Source: Notamacropus eugenii (lineage: Eukaryota > Chordata > Mammalia > Diprotodontia > Macropodidae). From it: a stretch of DNA of 64,000 bases. The stretch spans positions 28,527,712 through 28,591,711 of the forward strand of contig NC_092875.1 of the NCBI RefSeq assembly GCF_028372415.1, read 5' to 3'. Position 1 is the stretch's first letter. Each line of letters begins with the position of its first letter. The notes under the pieces are model-generated. The model had not been told where the DNA came from, did no database searches, and saw only the letters and a list, made by a program, of their open reading frames with translations. The translations under genes and the position numbers were made by a program. Of this stretch, positions 44,136 through 54,149 are shown one piece after another.

Positions 44136-44865
44136 TTGTTTCTCTGATTTTTGTTAGAATTAAATTGTGTCAACCCAGTCTGTGCCAAGGCTTTTAATCA
44201 GCTTCTCTGGGGAGGACAGGCAGTTGCCTGGTGACTGAAGTGTTTCCAAGCCTTTGGGAGGTTGGGCTGTGTTGTGCAAAGTCAAGATCGAGACAGAGCT
44301 TCCTTTTTTCCCAAGCTTTAGGCTAACAGGGCTAATCGTATGGAACTAGACCTCACTAACGCTTCCAACTGCTAGGTGAAAGTTATAGGTGCCAAATTAC
44401 CATCAATGCAGGGTCATTACCCAGAGAAGGAAACCTGCCCCACCTCATTTCCCTTTTCTATGCAAGGCAAGGAATTGGTGGCAGGTTAGTCATCCAAAGA
44501 GCAGAAACTGGCCCCAGGCAGCTTCATTTCATTCAACCTACAGATGGTGGCCCCTTTGCTCTGGGGGAGGAGGAGGGATTTGGGGGAGACAAAGCCTTCG
44601 ACAGTGGGAAATGTCACCTCCTTGAAGATTTAAAAATCTAATAGTCCTGAGAGCTATCTCCTTGGTTTTTCCTCCTGCTGCAACCCCCGTCCCCTACTTC
44701 TACACGAGACCAGTAGATGTGTCTTTGCCCATCTTTGTAAAGCAAGCAAGACCTGGTTGATTAAGTGACTGAGTGACTGACTGAAGGGACCTTTGCTATT
44801 CCTCTCCTGTTTTATCCTAGGAGATCTCCTTGTTCCCCCTGACACCGATCCTCCAAAGTCACTTG
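44136..44865. other. Intergenic, nothing recognised
   Basis: Unique-looking sequence, no gene supported. Confidence 0.4.
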
Positions 44866-44869
44866 TAAA

Positions 44870-45490
44870 ACGAAGATGAGTGGATTAGATCACCTTGGAA
44901 CTGGGGACGTTTAGTTTAGCCCGAAGAAGGGAAAGCTTTGGGGGAACATAAAACTGGTTTCAATCAACAAGCATTTATTAAGCACTTACTATGTGCCAAG
45001 CATCATGCTAGGGGATGGGGTTACAAAAACAAAAGTGAGATAGTCTCTGCCCTCATTCATTTTGTGAAAGGAGATGAAACATGTCTTCTTGGTCCCTGAG
45101 GGTACAAATAGGAAAAATGGGTAGATGTTAGAAAAAGATATCTTCAGCCTTCTAAGCAAAGACAAGCTTCCCTAATAATGTGCCTACTTATTTGCATGTT
45201 GTTTCTCCCATTAGACTGTGAGTTTGTTGAGAACAGAGTCTACTTTTGCTTTTCTTTGTATCCCAGCACTTAGCACAGTACCTGGCACAGATAGTAAAGC
45301 CATGCTTCATAGATGTTTGTTGATTGACTAACAATGAGAGCTGCCTCAAAGTGGAATGAGCTGCCTGTACAGGTGTGTGTGGGGGGGGGCTCTCTAGAAG
45401 GCTTCATGCAGAGATGGATGACCACTTTCTGGGAATGGTACAAGGGGAAATATTTCCCATTCACAGGGAGGTCCTTTTCAGCACTAAATC
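44870..45490 (+). mobile_element. CR1/L3-type LINE with L2 ends inside
   Basis: GGGACGTTTAGTTTAGCCCG (CR1/L3), an antisense L2 end at 44958-45060 (CAATCAACAAGCATTTATTA), a sense L2 end at 45180-45330 (CTTAGCACAGTACCTGGCAC), and CR1/L3 again: AGAGCTGCCTCAAAGTGGAA and CTTCATGCAGAGATGGATGA. At 45382-45391 there is a G10 run. Confidence 0.6.
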
Positions 45491-45699
45491 CTGTCACACT
45501 CAATAAATTCTGTTTTTGTCATTTTGTCATAGGCCAAAGTGCCTAGCTCATATCAGCCAATTAATAAAAGCTTGTTCAATTAAATTAAGACTCCTCTGTC
45601 TTCAGATACTAAGAAGGGAAGAGAACGGAATCTGACAAATTCTGCTGGCATGGATGTAGAGGTCACTTTCCAATTCAATACAAAGAGAGGAAGAAGGGA

Positions 45700-45900
45700 T
45701 GAAGCCTTTATAAAGCACTTTACAATGATCTCGACTTTCACAATGGCTCTGGGAGATGGGTACTCTTATTATCCTCATTTTACTTATGGGAAACTGAAGC
45801 AGACCGCGGTGAAGTAACTTGTCCAGGGTCACACAGCGCATAAGTGTCTAAGATTGGATTTGAACCCAGGGTCCTCCTACTTCTAGACCCAGTGCTGGGA
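45700..45900 (-). mobile_element. MIR SINE
   Basis: AAGCACTTTACAATGATCTC, TGTCCAGGGTCACACAGCGC and TTTGAACCCAGGGTCCTCCT. Confidence 0.8.
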
Positions 45901-45982
45901 TAGCCTGGAGCTCAAGTGGATATCACTTTCCTTTGTCTTTGGCACAAAACGTTTGTTTCCTAACTACCCCCTCCCCCCACCT

Positions 45983-45984
<2 letters not shown>

Positions 45985-46021
<37 letters not shown>
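45985..46021. repeat. (CA)n microsatellite
   Basis: About 18 CA dinucleotides without interruption. Confidence 0.95.
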
Positions 46022-46022
<1 letters not shown>

Positions 46023-46635
46023 CCAGGATATCTCAGAGTAAATAAAGATAAAAAAGTGAAGATCCCCTACCCCAGCCCTCCAGCCTTGGGAACTTCAACA
46101 AAGTTGCTCTCCAGAAGCACCTCAAAGTCTCTCTGGCTGGTAGTTCCCAGGGGAGAGGGGCAGTATGGAGGAGGTAGCTTAAAAGCCCCATCAGTTACTC
46201 ATTTGATTTTTTAAATAATTTAGTAAAATAAAATCCCAGGAACCAATAAAAATAAATGAGTAGTCATAAAAATAGAATTCCCAGCAAGTGCGGGCAATGA
46301 TGAGCTTGGTCAGCAGCTTGTAGATGCCTTGGAAGGTCAGGGAAGCCCTGACTAGCACCAGAGGTGACCAGCTTTGGTCTTGAACTTCTTTTCAAGCTTG
46401 TCCAGCCTCCCAGGCCTGCTATTGGTTCAGCCAGTTAGGGCTCTCCTACTGACCAGCTCCGCTTGGGGCTGAGAGCTGCACCTCCAAAGGCCAATATCAA
46501 AGGAGAATGTCCTCCTTGTTACTTAGATGACAGACTTAGAGCTAGAAAGGACCTCAGAAATCCTCTAGGCTAATTCTCTCAATTGACTCATATAATAGCT
46601 AACTCTTGTTTAACATTTACTATGTGCCAGTAGAC

Positions 46636-47505
46636 TTAAATGCTTGACAGTTCAGATGGAGTAAGGACCTCAATTTCCAATACCTTATCTTGCCAGGTAA
46701 TCTTCAGAATCTTCCTAAAACAATTCAAATGGAAGTGATTCAGTTCCCTGGCATGGCACTGGTAGACTGTTCATCTTTCACAGGCAGACAACAATGAGGT
46801 CAGCACAATGGCTATCTAGACCTTCAGTTTGGTAGTCAGTCTCTTCTCTCCCAAACTTTTCTTTGGAGCCTCCCAAACTCCCAAAGCTAGGCCTGGCAAT
46901 ACATGAGTCAACCCCATTATATATGTGGACATCCCTAGAAAGTATGCTGCCAAGGTAAGCAAACTTATCCACTGAGTTCAATATTTCTGCATTTGTTATC
47001 AATCAAGGTTCCACGTATGGTGTTGTGCTGGCTGGTGGAGAACCTCTGTTTTCTTGGTATTAATTGTCAGGCCAAAATTAGCAGAAGTAGCAGAGAGAAT
47101 TGATTCATACTCTGTTGCATCTCCACCTCAGAAACTACACTGAATGCACAATCATCTGCAAACAAAAGTCATTCACCAATTCTCCCTCCACTTTAGTCTT
47201 GCTTGTAGCCTTTTTGAAATAGATAAATAAATTACCATCAGTTTGATAGCTGATCTTTAGTCCTCACTCAAAGCGTCTGACATCATTGCTAAAATACATG
47301 GGAACAAGCATACAACCTTGCCTCACTACACTTACTCCTTGCCTCTTTGCCGCTGGTGACTGGGAAAGCACAAGAGCATCTCTGGGCAAGCATGGTCTCG
47401 TAAAACTGACTGACGACCACATTTTGCTACCGTTTTCCACCCTGCTCTCATGACTGACAGCATCAAAATCCTTGGTCAGATCAAACTCTACTGCAGAGAA
47501 CACAA
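46636..47505 (-). mobile_element. Non-L1 LINE, inverted 5' portion (reverse transcriptase)
   Basis: On the - strand the order is FDLTKDFDAVSHE (47480-47440), GVSVVRQGC (about 47330), an FADDCAF active-site block (47167-47147), then KFAYLGSILSRD (about 46960) and, in shifted frames, text equivalent to 'KLKVYRA.VL..LLY.CE' down to about 46640. This is the reverse-transcriptase region of a vertebrate non-LTR retrotransposon that is neither L1 nor L2; the clade is not assigned. Stops and frameshifts make it dead. It joins its own 3' end at about 47505 in opposite orientation. Confidence 0.75.
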
Positions 47506-47945
47506 CTCCATTGGGCTGGCCATGTTGTTTGAAGACCAAACATACATTTGCCCAAAAAACTATTTTACAGAGAGCTCATACAAGGCAAGTGATCACACAG
47601 AGGTCCAAAGAAGCAAAACAAAGACACTCTCAAGATTTTTCTGGAGAACTTTGGAATTGATTGTGTGACATGGGAGATACTGGCACACTCAACATGGCAT
47701 GTCCACATCAAAGAAAGTTCTGTCCTCTATGAGCAAAGTAGAATTGAAGTAGCTCAAAAGAAGCATGAGATGCACAAATTTAGAGCCATCTCCACTCCAA
47801 ATGATCATATGGGACTACTTGTACCCAACCTGTGGTAGAGCATCCCAGGCTCCATTGGGTCTGATCAGCCATAGTCAGACACACCGTACCTTGACTCCAA
47901 CCTAGTGATGTCATTTTGGTTCTCTTTGAGAATGAAGCACTAAAA
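47506..47945 (+). mobile_element. Non-L1 LINE, 3' portion and tail in opposite orientation
   Basis: On the + strand, with frameshifts: text equivalent to 'RWAGHVV' at 47512-47535, a basic 'RSK.K.LSRFF' stretch near 47610-47650, then YPTCGRASQAPLGLISHSQT (about 47820-47880), a CxxC...H...H finger that ends this LINE family's protein. The terminal TGATGTCATTTTGGTTCTCT and TTGAGAATGAAG is shared with the SINE ends at 21.34 and 31.25 kb. Confidence 0.75.
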
Positions 47946-47949
47946 CCAG

Positions 47950-48245
47950 CCAACCAATCACGTGCCAGACACTGTGCTAAGCCCTTTATAATTATTAACT
48001 CATTTGATCCTCACATTTTATAGAATGAGGATAATTAAAGCAAACTGAGAAACTAATGGAGAAACTGAGGCAAACTTTCATTCATTCATTTATTCCTTTG
48101 CAGGTATACACACACACACACACATACATGTACACACACATGAGGTGGCTGCTATGTGCCAAATTGCACTAGTCACTGAGGAAACAAAATAGTACTTGGT
48201 CTCAAGGAACTTATATTCTATTGGGGAAGGCATAGTGGTAAAGAC
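47950..48245 (-). mobile_element. MIR and L2 3' pieces with a (CA)n
   Basis: GTGCCAGACACTGTGCTAAG and CATTTGATCCTCACATTTTA (MIR), (CA)n at 48107-48141, then TGCTATGTGCCAAATTGCAC and TCTCAAGGAACTTATATTCT (L2). Confidence 0.65.
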
Positions 48246-48247
48246 TG

Positions 48248-48500
48248 AGAGCTAGCATTCATGTAGTGCTTTGCTTTACAAATATTATTGTAAACACTTT
48301 ACAGTATTATTTCATTTGACCCCCAACAACTACCTTAAGATGTAGGTATTAATATTCTCATTTTATAGATGGGGAAACTGAGGCAGAGGTTAAGCACCTT
48401 GTCCAGGTTCACACAGATAGTAGCTGAGTCAGAAATTGAGCTCAGGTCTTCCTGACTCCAGCTCCAGTTGTCTGTCTACTGTGCCATCTACTTACCTCTA
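48248..48500 (-). mobile_element. MIR SINE, near full length
   Basis: TTACAAATATTATTGTAAAC, TTATAGATGGGGAAACTGAG, CTCAGGTCTTCCTGACTCCA and TCTACTGTGCCATCTACTTA. Confidence 0.85.
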
Positions 48501-48529
48501 AATGCATACAGAAAAACAAATATTTGCTC

Positions 48530-48905
48530 AAAAAAATGATACAGGGTTATTACCAGGGGAGAGGGCACTACCAGCTTGGTGCATCAGGAGAGGCTTCCTG
48601 GAGATGACTCTGAAAGGATTTTAGAATCCTATAAGTCAGAGAAAAAGAATGTATTCCAGGAAAAAAAGAGAGTCTGAGCCAAAGAATGGGGATGGAGATG
48701 GAATGTTGGGTGAAGGAGACAGGAGGTGGGCTGTTTGCGCTGAAATTTAGAGTGTATGAAGGAGAATCATGTTCAATGTGTCTGGAAAAGTGGCTGAAGT
48801 ATACAGATCTTTAAACGCCAGAAGAGTTTAGAGGCAAGAGAGAGTCACTGGATCCTCTTGAACAGGGGGGTGACGTAGTCAGATCTATGCTTTGGGAAAA
48901 CTATT
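48530..48905 (-). mobile_element. L2 LINE fragment (antisense)
   Basis: GAGAGGCTTCCTGGAGATGA, AGTCACTGGATCCTCTTGAA and CAGGGGGGTGACGTAGTCAG parallel 40040-40390 of the L2 copy above. It likely continues the L2 end at 48150-48245, split by the MIR. Confidence 0.7.
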
Positions 48906-49425
48906 ATTTTTAATACCTCTTTAAAATACTTTTAACATGCAATACCTCCTCTTTTGCTACAATGCCTTGTTTTACACAATTTGGCATTGCACTTATCAGA
49001 TTTTGACATGTGTTCTTTAATTCTTCATCAGGAAACCACACATGGCATTGAATATTAAGTGTATATCTGATAAACAGCCCATTTTTTTTTCCAGTTCTAG
49101 CTTTGATTGTAGCCAATAAGATTTTTTTTTTGCCAATTTCCTCATTTTATTTCATTTTTCAGTTAATAATCATTTATCCTTCCACCCTACCCCAATTTTT
49201 TTTTTAAAAAAAGAAAGACAATAGCTTTGTAAGTGCTCTGCGAAACAAATGAGGACGCCTGTTTGAGCAGTTGTGAGATGAATTGGAGAGGGAAGGGAGG
49301 GAAGCAGGGACTCCATTAGGAGGCTGCTGCAGCCTGTAATACTCCAGGTAAGAACAGGCTAGCTGTCATGTGAGAAGGGGCTAGAGGCAAGCGATCAGAG
49401 AGCCAGGAGGAACAAGACCCGGCGA
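48906..49425. other. Intergenic, nothing recognised
   Basis: AT-rich left half with several T runs; unique-looking right half. Confidence 0.4.
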
Positions 49426-49429
49426 CTGG

Positions 49430-49575
49430 TTGTCCAGGCAACTCAGCAAGAAATGAGGAAACAAGGCTCAGAGAGGGTAAAGACTTAGGCAATGTCACTC
49501 CCCTAGTAAGTAGTGGAATTAGCGAACCCAGACTCTCAATTCAGGGTTCTGTCCAGTGTACTCCACCTGCCACTC
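49430..49575 (-). mobile_element. MIR SINE
   Basis: GAAATGAGGAAACAAGGCTC, GGCAATGTCACTCCCCTAGT and TCTGTCCAGTGTACTCCACC. Confidence 0.75.
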
Positions 49576-49580
49576 CTAAC

Positions 49581-49671
49581 CTCTGTGTGTGTATACACAT
49601 ACGCATATAAAAATATAGACATGTGTATACATTTACATATATGTGTATACATGTATGTATATATACGATAT
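49581..49671. repeat. TG/TA/CA-rich microsatellite
   Basis: GTGTGTGTATACACATACGC and repeated TATATGTGTATACATGTATG text. Confidence 0.85.
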
Positions 49672-49912
49672 TTTTGTTATTGTTGTTAGTTATATCTGAC
49701 TCTATGACCCCATTTGGGGTTTTCTTGGCAGATACTGGAGTAATTTTGCCATTTCCTTCTCCAGCTCCAGTTGACAAATAAGGAAACTGAGACAAACAAA
49801 ATCAAGTGATTCACCCAGGGTCACACATCTAGTAAGTGTCTGAGGCCATATTTGAACTGAGGAAGTCTTCCTGACTTCAGGTCCAGCACTCCATTCATTC
49901 CACCTAGCTTCC
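49672..49912 (-). mobile_element. Mar-1-type CORE-SINE, near full length
   Basis: TTGTTATTGTTGTTAGTTAT tail, GACCCCATTTGGGGTTTTCT, ACCCAGGGTCACACATCTAG, and head CATTCCACCTAGCTTCC. Sits between two AT-rich microsatellites. Confidence 0.92.
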
Positions 49913-50072
49913 TACATATATGTGTGTGTATGTGTTTATTAATAATAGAATAATTAACAATATACTATAACATATAGCATATATAGTATACCTAATATAT
50001 ACAACATAATATATAATAGCACAATATTGATTAATATATACATGTGTATATATATGTACATATATATATAAT
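49913..50072. repeat. TA-rich microsatellite
   Basis: ATATATGTGTGTGTATGTGT and degenerate ATATAGTATACCTAATATAT text. Confidence 0.85.
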
Positions 50073-50269
50073 TTTTTTAAAATTAGGAATCAGCTACTCA
50101 GTGACAAAGTTGGGTCTACAGCCAAGTTCTCCAGACGCTGGTGCTGTTTTTCCCATTATACCACATTGCCTTCTTCACAGAATGGGTAGCTGGGGGGAGG
50201 GGGAGGAGTAGAGAAGAAGACCCCAGTTTGACACTTTCAGGCAAACCACTTATCCTCTCTGGGCTTCAT

Positions 50270-50445
50270 GGGAGTCTACATTTACAACTAGAAGGAATTT
50301 TAGACATTGTCTAGTTCAACTCCCTCACTTTACAGATAAGGAAACTGAGGCTCAGATGAAGTGATTTGCTCAAGGTCACAGGACAATAAGTGACAGCCCC
50401 AAGGTTTGACTCCAGAATCACTCTGTATCAGTCTACCTCTCTGCC
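50270..50445 (-). mobile_element. MIR SINE
   Basis: TTACAGATAAGGAAACTGAG, TTTGCTCAAGGTCACAGGAC and GACTCCAGAATCACTCTGTA. Confidence 0.8.
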
Positions 50446-50449
50446 TCTC

Positions 50450-50745
50450 TTAAAAGTAACTTGCCCAACCAAGGTTACATAGGTAGAAAGTCGCTTTGAT
50501 GCCAGATTGTGGATGGCAGATTGCCAGAGTCCTAAATCTAGATCTGTAATCCAAGTGACAGCACATTTTATCCAACCCCCTCTCATTTTACTGAGGGGCA
50601 ACTGAGGTCCAGAGAAGTGAAGGGACTTGCCCAAGGTCACACCATTACTAGTGATAGACTTAGGATTCAAACTCAGGTCCTGGGTCTCCAAAGTCAGAAC
50701 GCTTTCCTCTCCGCTTCTCTGCCTCTGTTTCCCCGTCTGTGGAAG
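50450..50745 (-). mobile_element. MIR SINE fragments
   Basis: TCATTTTACTGAGGGGCAAC, GACTTGCCCAAGGTCACACC and TTCAAACTCAGGTCCTGGGT, with a shorter piece to its left (AACTTGCCCAACCAAGGTTA). Confidence 0.75.
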
Positions 50746-51067
50746 GAGGGGGTAAGATTCGATGTTCTCTTGGTTGGCTTCGGGCTCCCATTCCAATCAT
50801 CCGGTGAGAGGCCAGGACTTTAAAAGCTTAAACATTTTTAAATATGATGGGGGGATGGGGCTAGGACGCTAGAAAAAGGAAAGGTTAAAGGATACCCCCT
50901 TCCCCCAACTTCCAACTCCTTCCCAGGACCAGAAGCTGCAGAGAGCCGCGGTGCCGGGCTCCACGCAGCGCCCAAGGAGGGTTCGGAGCCTCTTCTGACC
51001 TCCAGGTTTGCGCCTCCTGGTCTCCTGCAGTCTCGGGAACACGGCAGGCTCTTGGACCCGGCGGACG

Positions 51068-51098
51068 GGCCCGCCCGCCTCTCTCCTTCTCTATATTA
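51068..51098 (+). promoter_or_regulatory. TESC: Probable TESC core promoter (GC box and TATA-like box)
   Basis: GGGCCCGCCCGCC (Sp1-type GC box on the opposite strand) is followed by TATATTA at 51092-51098. A start site would be expected about 25-30 bases later, near 51120-51128, giving a 5' UTR of about 300 bases that contains no upstream ATG. Inferred from motifs. Confidence 0.45.
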
Positions 51099-51121
51099 GC
51101 CAGAGCTCCCTCTCTCCACGT

Positions 51122-51420
51122 ACAGAACTCTTGGCTTCCTCCCCGCTGGCCGCGGGGCTGGCTGCTGGGGCGCAGTCCGGGCTGCAGTGCTGAACCCGCG
51201 CTGGCTTCGGCTGGCCAGGAGAATCAGCGGGGTCTGCTGCTGCTGGGGCGTTCTGCACCGAGGGGCTCTCCTCCGAGCGCTTCCCCGCCTGCACCTGCGC
51301 TCCCCTGCCCACCTTGGGGACCTCCCAGGGCAGTGGAGAACCGGGGTGTCCGCGCGGGCTCCTCCCCAGCTCTGTCCCTGGCCGGCGCAGCCTCTGCTCG
51401 TCTAGTTCCCTTCTGGAAGA
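51122..51420 (+). other. TESC: TESC 5' UTR (inferred)
   Basis: GC-rich leader without any ATG. An in-frame stop TAG at 51403-51405 lies 18 bases before the start codon, so the reading frame cannot extend upstream. The left end depends on the TATA-like box and is not certain. Confidence 0.5.
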
Positions 51421-51478
51421 ATGGGCTCTGCCCAGTCCATGTCGGATGAGGTCCGGGAACTCGTGGGCAAGACTGGTT
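51421..51478 (+). CDS. TESC: TESC (tescalcin), coding exon 1
   Basis: Starts at ATG 51421 in strong Kozak context (A at -3, G at +4) and encodes 19 residues plus one base of the next codon: MGSAQSMSDEVRELVGKTG. It ends at a canonical donor (GGTT followed by GTGAGT). The peptide closely matches the tescalcin N-terminus as I recall it, including the invariant EVREL and GKTG. Gly2 with Ser6 fits the N-myristoylation signal MGxxxS, a known feature of this protein. Tescalcin is an EF-hand calcium-binding protein of the calcineurin-B-homologous family (CHP3); it binds and matures the Na+/H+ exchanger NHE1, inhibits calcineurin and promotes megakaryocyte differentiation. The EF-hands lie in later exons outside the window. 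Location downstream of FBXO21 on the same strand supports the call. Confidence 0.93.
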
Positions 51479-51764
51479 GTGAGTACCCCCGGGGCTTGGG
51501 CCGGCTGCCCACTGGGGCTCCGAGGGCAGGGGGCTCCCCCTTCTTCTAGGCAAGGGCTTGGGGTTCCGGGCTATTGCCCAGAGCGGGCTCTCACTGCTTG
51601 GACTCGATCTACTTTCTTGTCATTCCTCGTGGCTGGGAAGAAGGGGGAAGAAAAGGGCACAGAGGTGCCATTCTGGAGGTAAGGTTAAGAGGTATTCGGA
51701 GAGACCTCAGCGGTGCCAGAAAAGTGGTCATGGGAATGCCAACAATGACAATTACTAGGAGAGA

Positions 51765-51890
51765 GGATGTGTGATGGAGTGGATGGAGCCCTGGGCTCAA
51801 AAGCAGGAAGTCCCGGGTTCAAGTCCAGCCCCTACTCCAAACTAGCCGCGTGACCCTGGGTGAATCTTTTAAGTCCCTCGGCGCCCCCAA
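51765..51890 (+). mobile_element. Old CORE-SINE fragment
   Basis: TGATGGAGTGGATGGAGCCC head, CCCGGGTTCAAGTCCAGCCC and GCCGCGTGACCCTGGGTGAA. More CpG-rich than other copies, as expected next to an island. Confidence 0.7.
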
Positions 51891-52240
51891 ACAACTCCTG
51901 GAGACTAGAAGTTTCAGGAACCGGGCAGGGCCGCTAGAGCCAGCTCCCTGGGATGAGGAAGTCTCAGGACTGGACCGAGGATTAAACAAATACAATGATG
52001 GTCATTATCTAGCACTTTTAGGGGAATGGGTTCTATTTGGAGCAAGACAAAGTGTTGGGGTGGGTGGGCTTGATCAGAAAGTCCGGAAAGTCTGGATCCA
52101 AGAGGAGCCTGGACACAAAGAGGCCGTTTGACTATGGGCAAATATTTTAACCTCTGGCTGCTTCCTGGCAGCTCTCAAACTGTTGGAGATGAGCGGCTTT
52201 TCTGCCTGAGTGCTAGCTCACTGATGAAATAAGGCGACAA

Positions 52241-52269
52241 CCCCACCCCCCACCCCACCCCCCACCCCC
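52241..52269 (-). promoter_or_regulatory. G-quadruplex motif in TESC intron 1
   Basis: The + strand is C4-A-C6-A-C4-A-C6-A-C5, so the - strand (template strand of TESC) has five runs of four to six G separated by single T. Runs of at least three G with one-base loops are the most stable class of predicted G-quadruplex. About 760 bases downstream of exon 1. Confidence 0.6.
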
Positions 52270-52384
52270 GAAAAAGAAAAGAACTACAGACACATTGCTT
52301 TTGGGTTCGCAATCTCTATCACTGGAGGGAGTTTCCACACCAGGAAGTTTCCTCCCCCTTCCCATAAAATGCCAGGTTCAGGAC

Positions 52385-52560
52385 ACAAGGTGCAAAATGT
52401 CTTGCATACGTTACATCTTAACTACTAGCCTCTGAGGCAGGTACTACAAGCTTTATTATTATTTTCCATTTTGCTGATGGCGAATTGCTTCTGCTCCTAT
52501 AGCTAATAAATGTTGGAGGTGGGATCCGAACCCAGCTCCCTCCCGACTGCCCTGGAGTCC
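52385..52560 (-). mobile_element. MIR SINE
   Basis: TTACATCTTAACTACTAGCC, TTTCCATTTTGCTGATGGCG and ATCCGAACCCAGCTCCCTCC. Confidence 0.7.
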
Positions 52561-52689
52561 GAGCCAAAACGTAGAAATTCTAAGCTCAGCTCTACAGCTT
52601 GATGGCCATGGGACCAGCCACTGGTCATCTTCTTTCCCTGAATGAATAGTTGGCTAAAAGATATTCCATATTCCTTCCTGAATTACAGG

Positions 52690-52850
52690 ACAGTGGGACA
52701 GACACTGGCAGTGGACTGGGAGGCTCTGCGTTCAAATCCATCCTTGGTCCCTTGACACCCTGGGCCTCAGCTTCGTCCTGTGTAAAATGAGGAGATTGGA
52801 TTAGGTGGCCTTTGCTGAGGCTGTTCTAGGATTCTGGGGTTCTCTTTGCC
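52690..52850 (+). mobile_element. MIR SINE
   Basis: GACACTGGCAGTGGACTGGG, GGGCCTCAGCTTCGTCCTGT and GTAAAATGAGGAGATTGGAT. Confidence 0.7.
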
Positions 52851-53249
52851 ATTCAGCTCTTCTTCAAAGAGTGGGCTTGGCTGACAAACTGAGGGTATGC
52901 CCAGCTCCATTCTGAGTTACTGGCGTGGAGAAATAAAGTCCAAGCATTGGAGGGGGCGCTGTCCCTTTCAAAGAGGTGGAACCTTTCTCTAAAAGAGGGT
53001 CCTAGTTTTCAGACATGCTCGTGAGACCAAAGGCAGCCGAAGGCAAGCTTCCTTCCTTATTTCACCATCCCTGGGGTGAGGGGGGATGGGGTAAGGGCTC
53101 CTTGGTACAAGGGTTTCTGTTTTCTTATCGTGCGCTTGCAGCTCCGGGATAGAGAGCCCCAAAGTGGGGGCAGAAGGGGAAGGAGGAGAGACGTACAACT
53201 TGGCTTCCTTGAAGGGGCACTTCTAGGATAGCAGTATTGATTCTATTGT

Positions 53250-53334
53250 CTATCAGGCAATCAACCAGCACCTATCAAGCACCTATTGGAACTGGTCTAG
53301 GCACAGGGAATATGAATGAGATGACATATGCTAA
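53250..53334 (-). mobile_element. L2 LINE 3' end
   Basis: CAATCAACCAGCACCTATCA and TCTAGGCACAGGGAATATGA. Confidence 0.6.
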
Positions 53335-53558
53335 GGGCAGCTAGCTGGCAAGGTAGAGTACCAGACCTGAAGTCAGGAAGACCTGAGTTAGAATCCAGCC
53401 CCAGACACTCACTAGCTGGGCAAGCCACTTAACCCTGCTGGCCTCAGTTTCTTCATGTGTCAAATGAGCTGGAGAAGGAAATAGCAAACCACTTCAGTAT
53501 CTTTGTTAAGTGAACCCCAAATGAGGTCACAGAGTTGAAACAGCTGAACAACAACATG
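53335..53558 (+). mobile_element. Mar-1-type CORE-SINE, near full length
   Basis: GGGCAGCTAGCTGGCAAGGT head, AATGAGCTGGAGAAGGAAAT, and CAGCTGAACAACAAC tail. Confidence 0.92.
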
Positions 53559-53984
53559 CAAAGTGCATGAAAACTTTAAAATGTTAGCCGAAGCATCCAT
53601 TGTATTGAGTGGATACATCAGCCAATCAACTGACTGATAGGATACCAGACACAGGAGTGCTAGAGTTAGAAGGGAGGATTCGATGTGTGGGCTGCACTTG
53701 AGGACCTAGAGGGCCACATGTGACTTCAAGGCTGAAGGTTCTACACCCCTGCACAATGTACAAAGTGGTTTAGGTTTGGTCGGTACCTATGATTTCATTG
53801 ATCCAGGGAGCTCCTGGTTCCTCAGTCAGAGGTTAAGTTCCCCTTTTTGGAGTTCTCTGGGCAAGTCATGTATGTAACTTATACAAAGTTCTATGAAGCC
53901 ATTTGAAGAGCTCTAGTAACCAAGGGGAATCCGGCATGGATTTGTTTGGGAGGTGGCAGCTGAAGAGGGATTTGAAAGATTGCA

Positions 53985-54112
53985 TAGATTTATAGTTGAC
54001 TATGTACTAGACCCTGGGGACACAAAGAAAGATTTTAAAAAATGTGCCTGTCCTCAGGGAGTTTATAGTCCCTGAATGGGAGAGAAGGTAAAACAACTAT
54101 GTACAGACAAGA
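53985..54112 (-). mobile_element. L2 LINE 3' end
   Basis: TGACTATGTACTAGACCCTG, GGGGACACAAAGAAAGATTT and CTCAGGGAGTTTATAGTCCC. Confidence 0.65.
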
Positions 54113-54149
54113 TTTAGGTGGGATAAATTAGAGCTGGGAGAGACCCTGG

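Larger units (their letters stand above)
50930..51560. promoter_or_regulatory. CpG island at the TESC promoter
   Basis: Abrupt rise in GC and CpG compared with flanking DNA (CCGCGGTGCCGGGCTCCACG near 50946; CTGGCCGCGGGGCTGG near 51145; GTCCGCGCGGGCTCC near 51348). It spans the inferred start site, the 5' UTR, coding exon 1 and the start of intron 1. No interspersed repeats inside. Confidence 0.85.

Noticed and set aside
46258..46500. Antisense text with KLEKKFKTKAGHLW and, in another frame, GIYKLLTKLIIARTCW, suggesting a processed pseudogene
   Set aside because: The two stretches are in different frames and I cannot name a parent gene. Too weak to annotate; a translated search would settle it.
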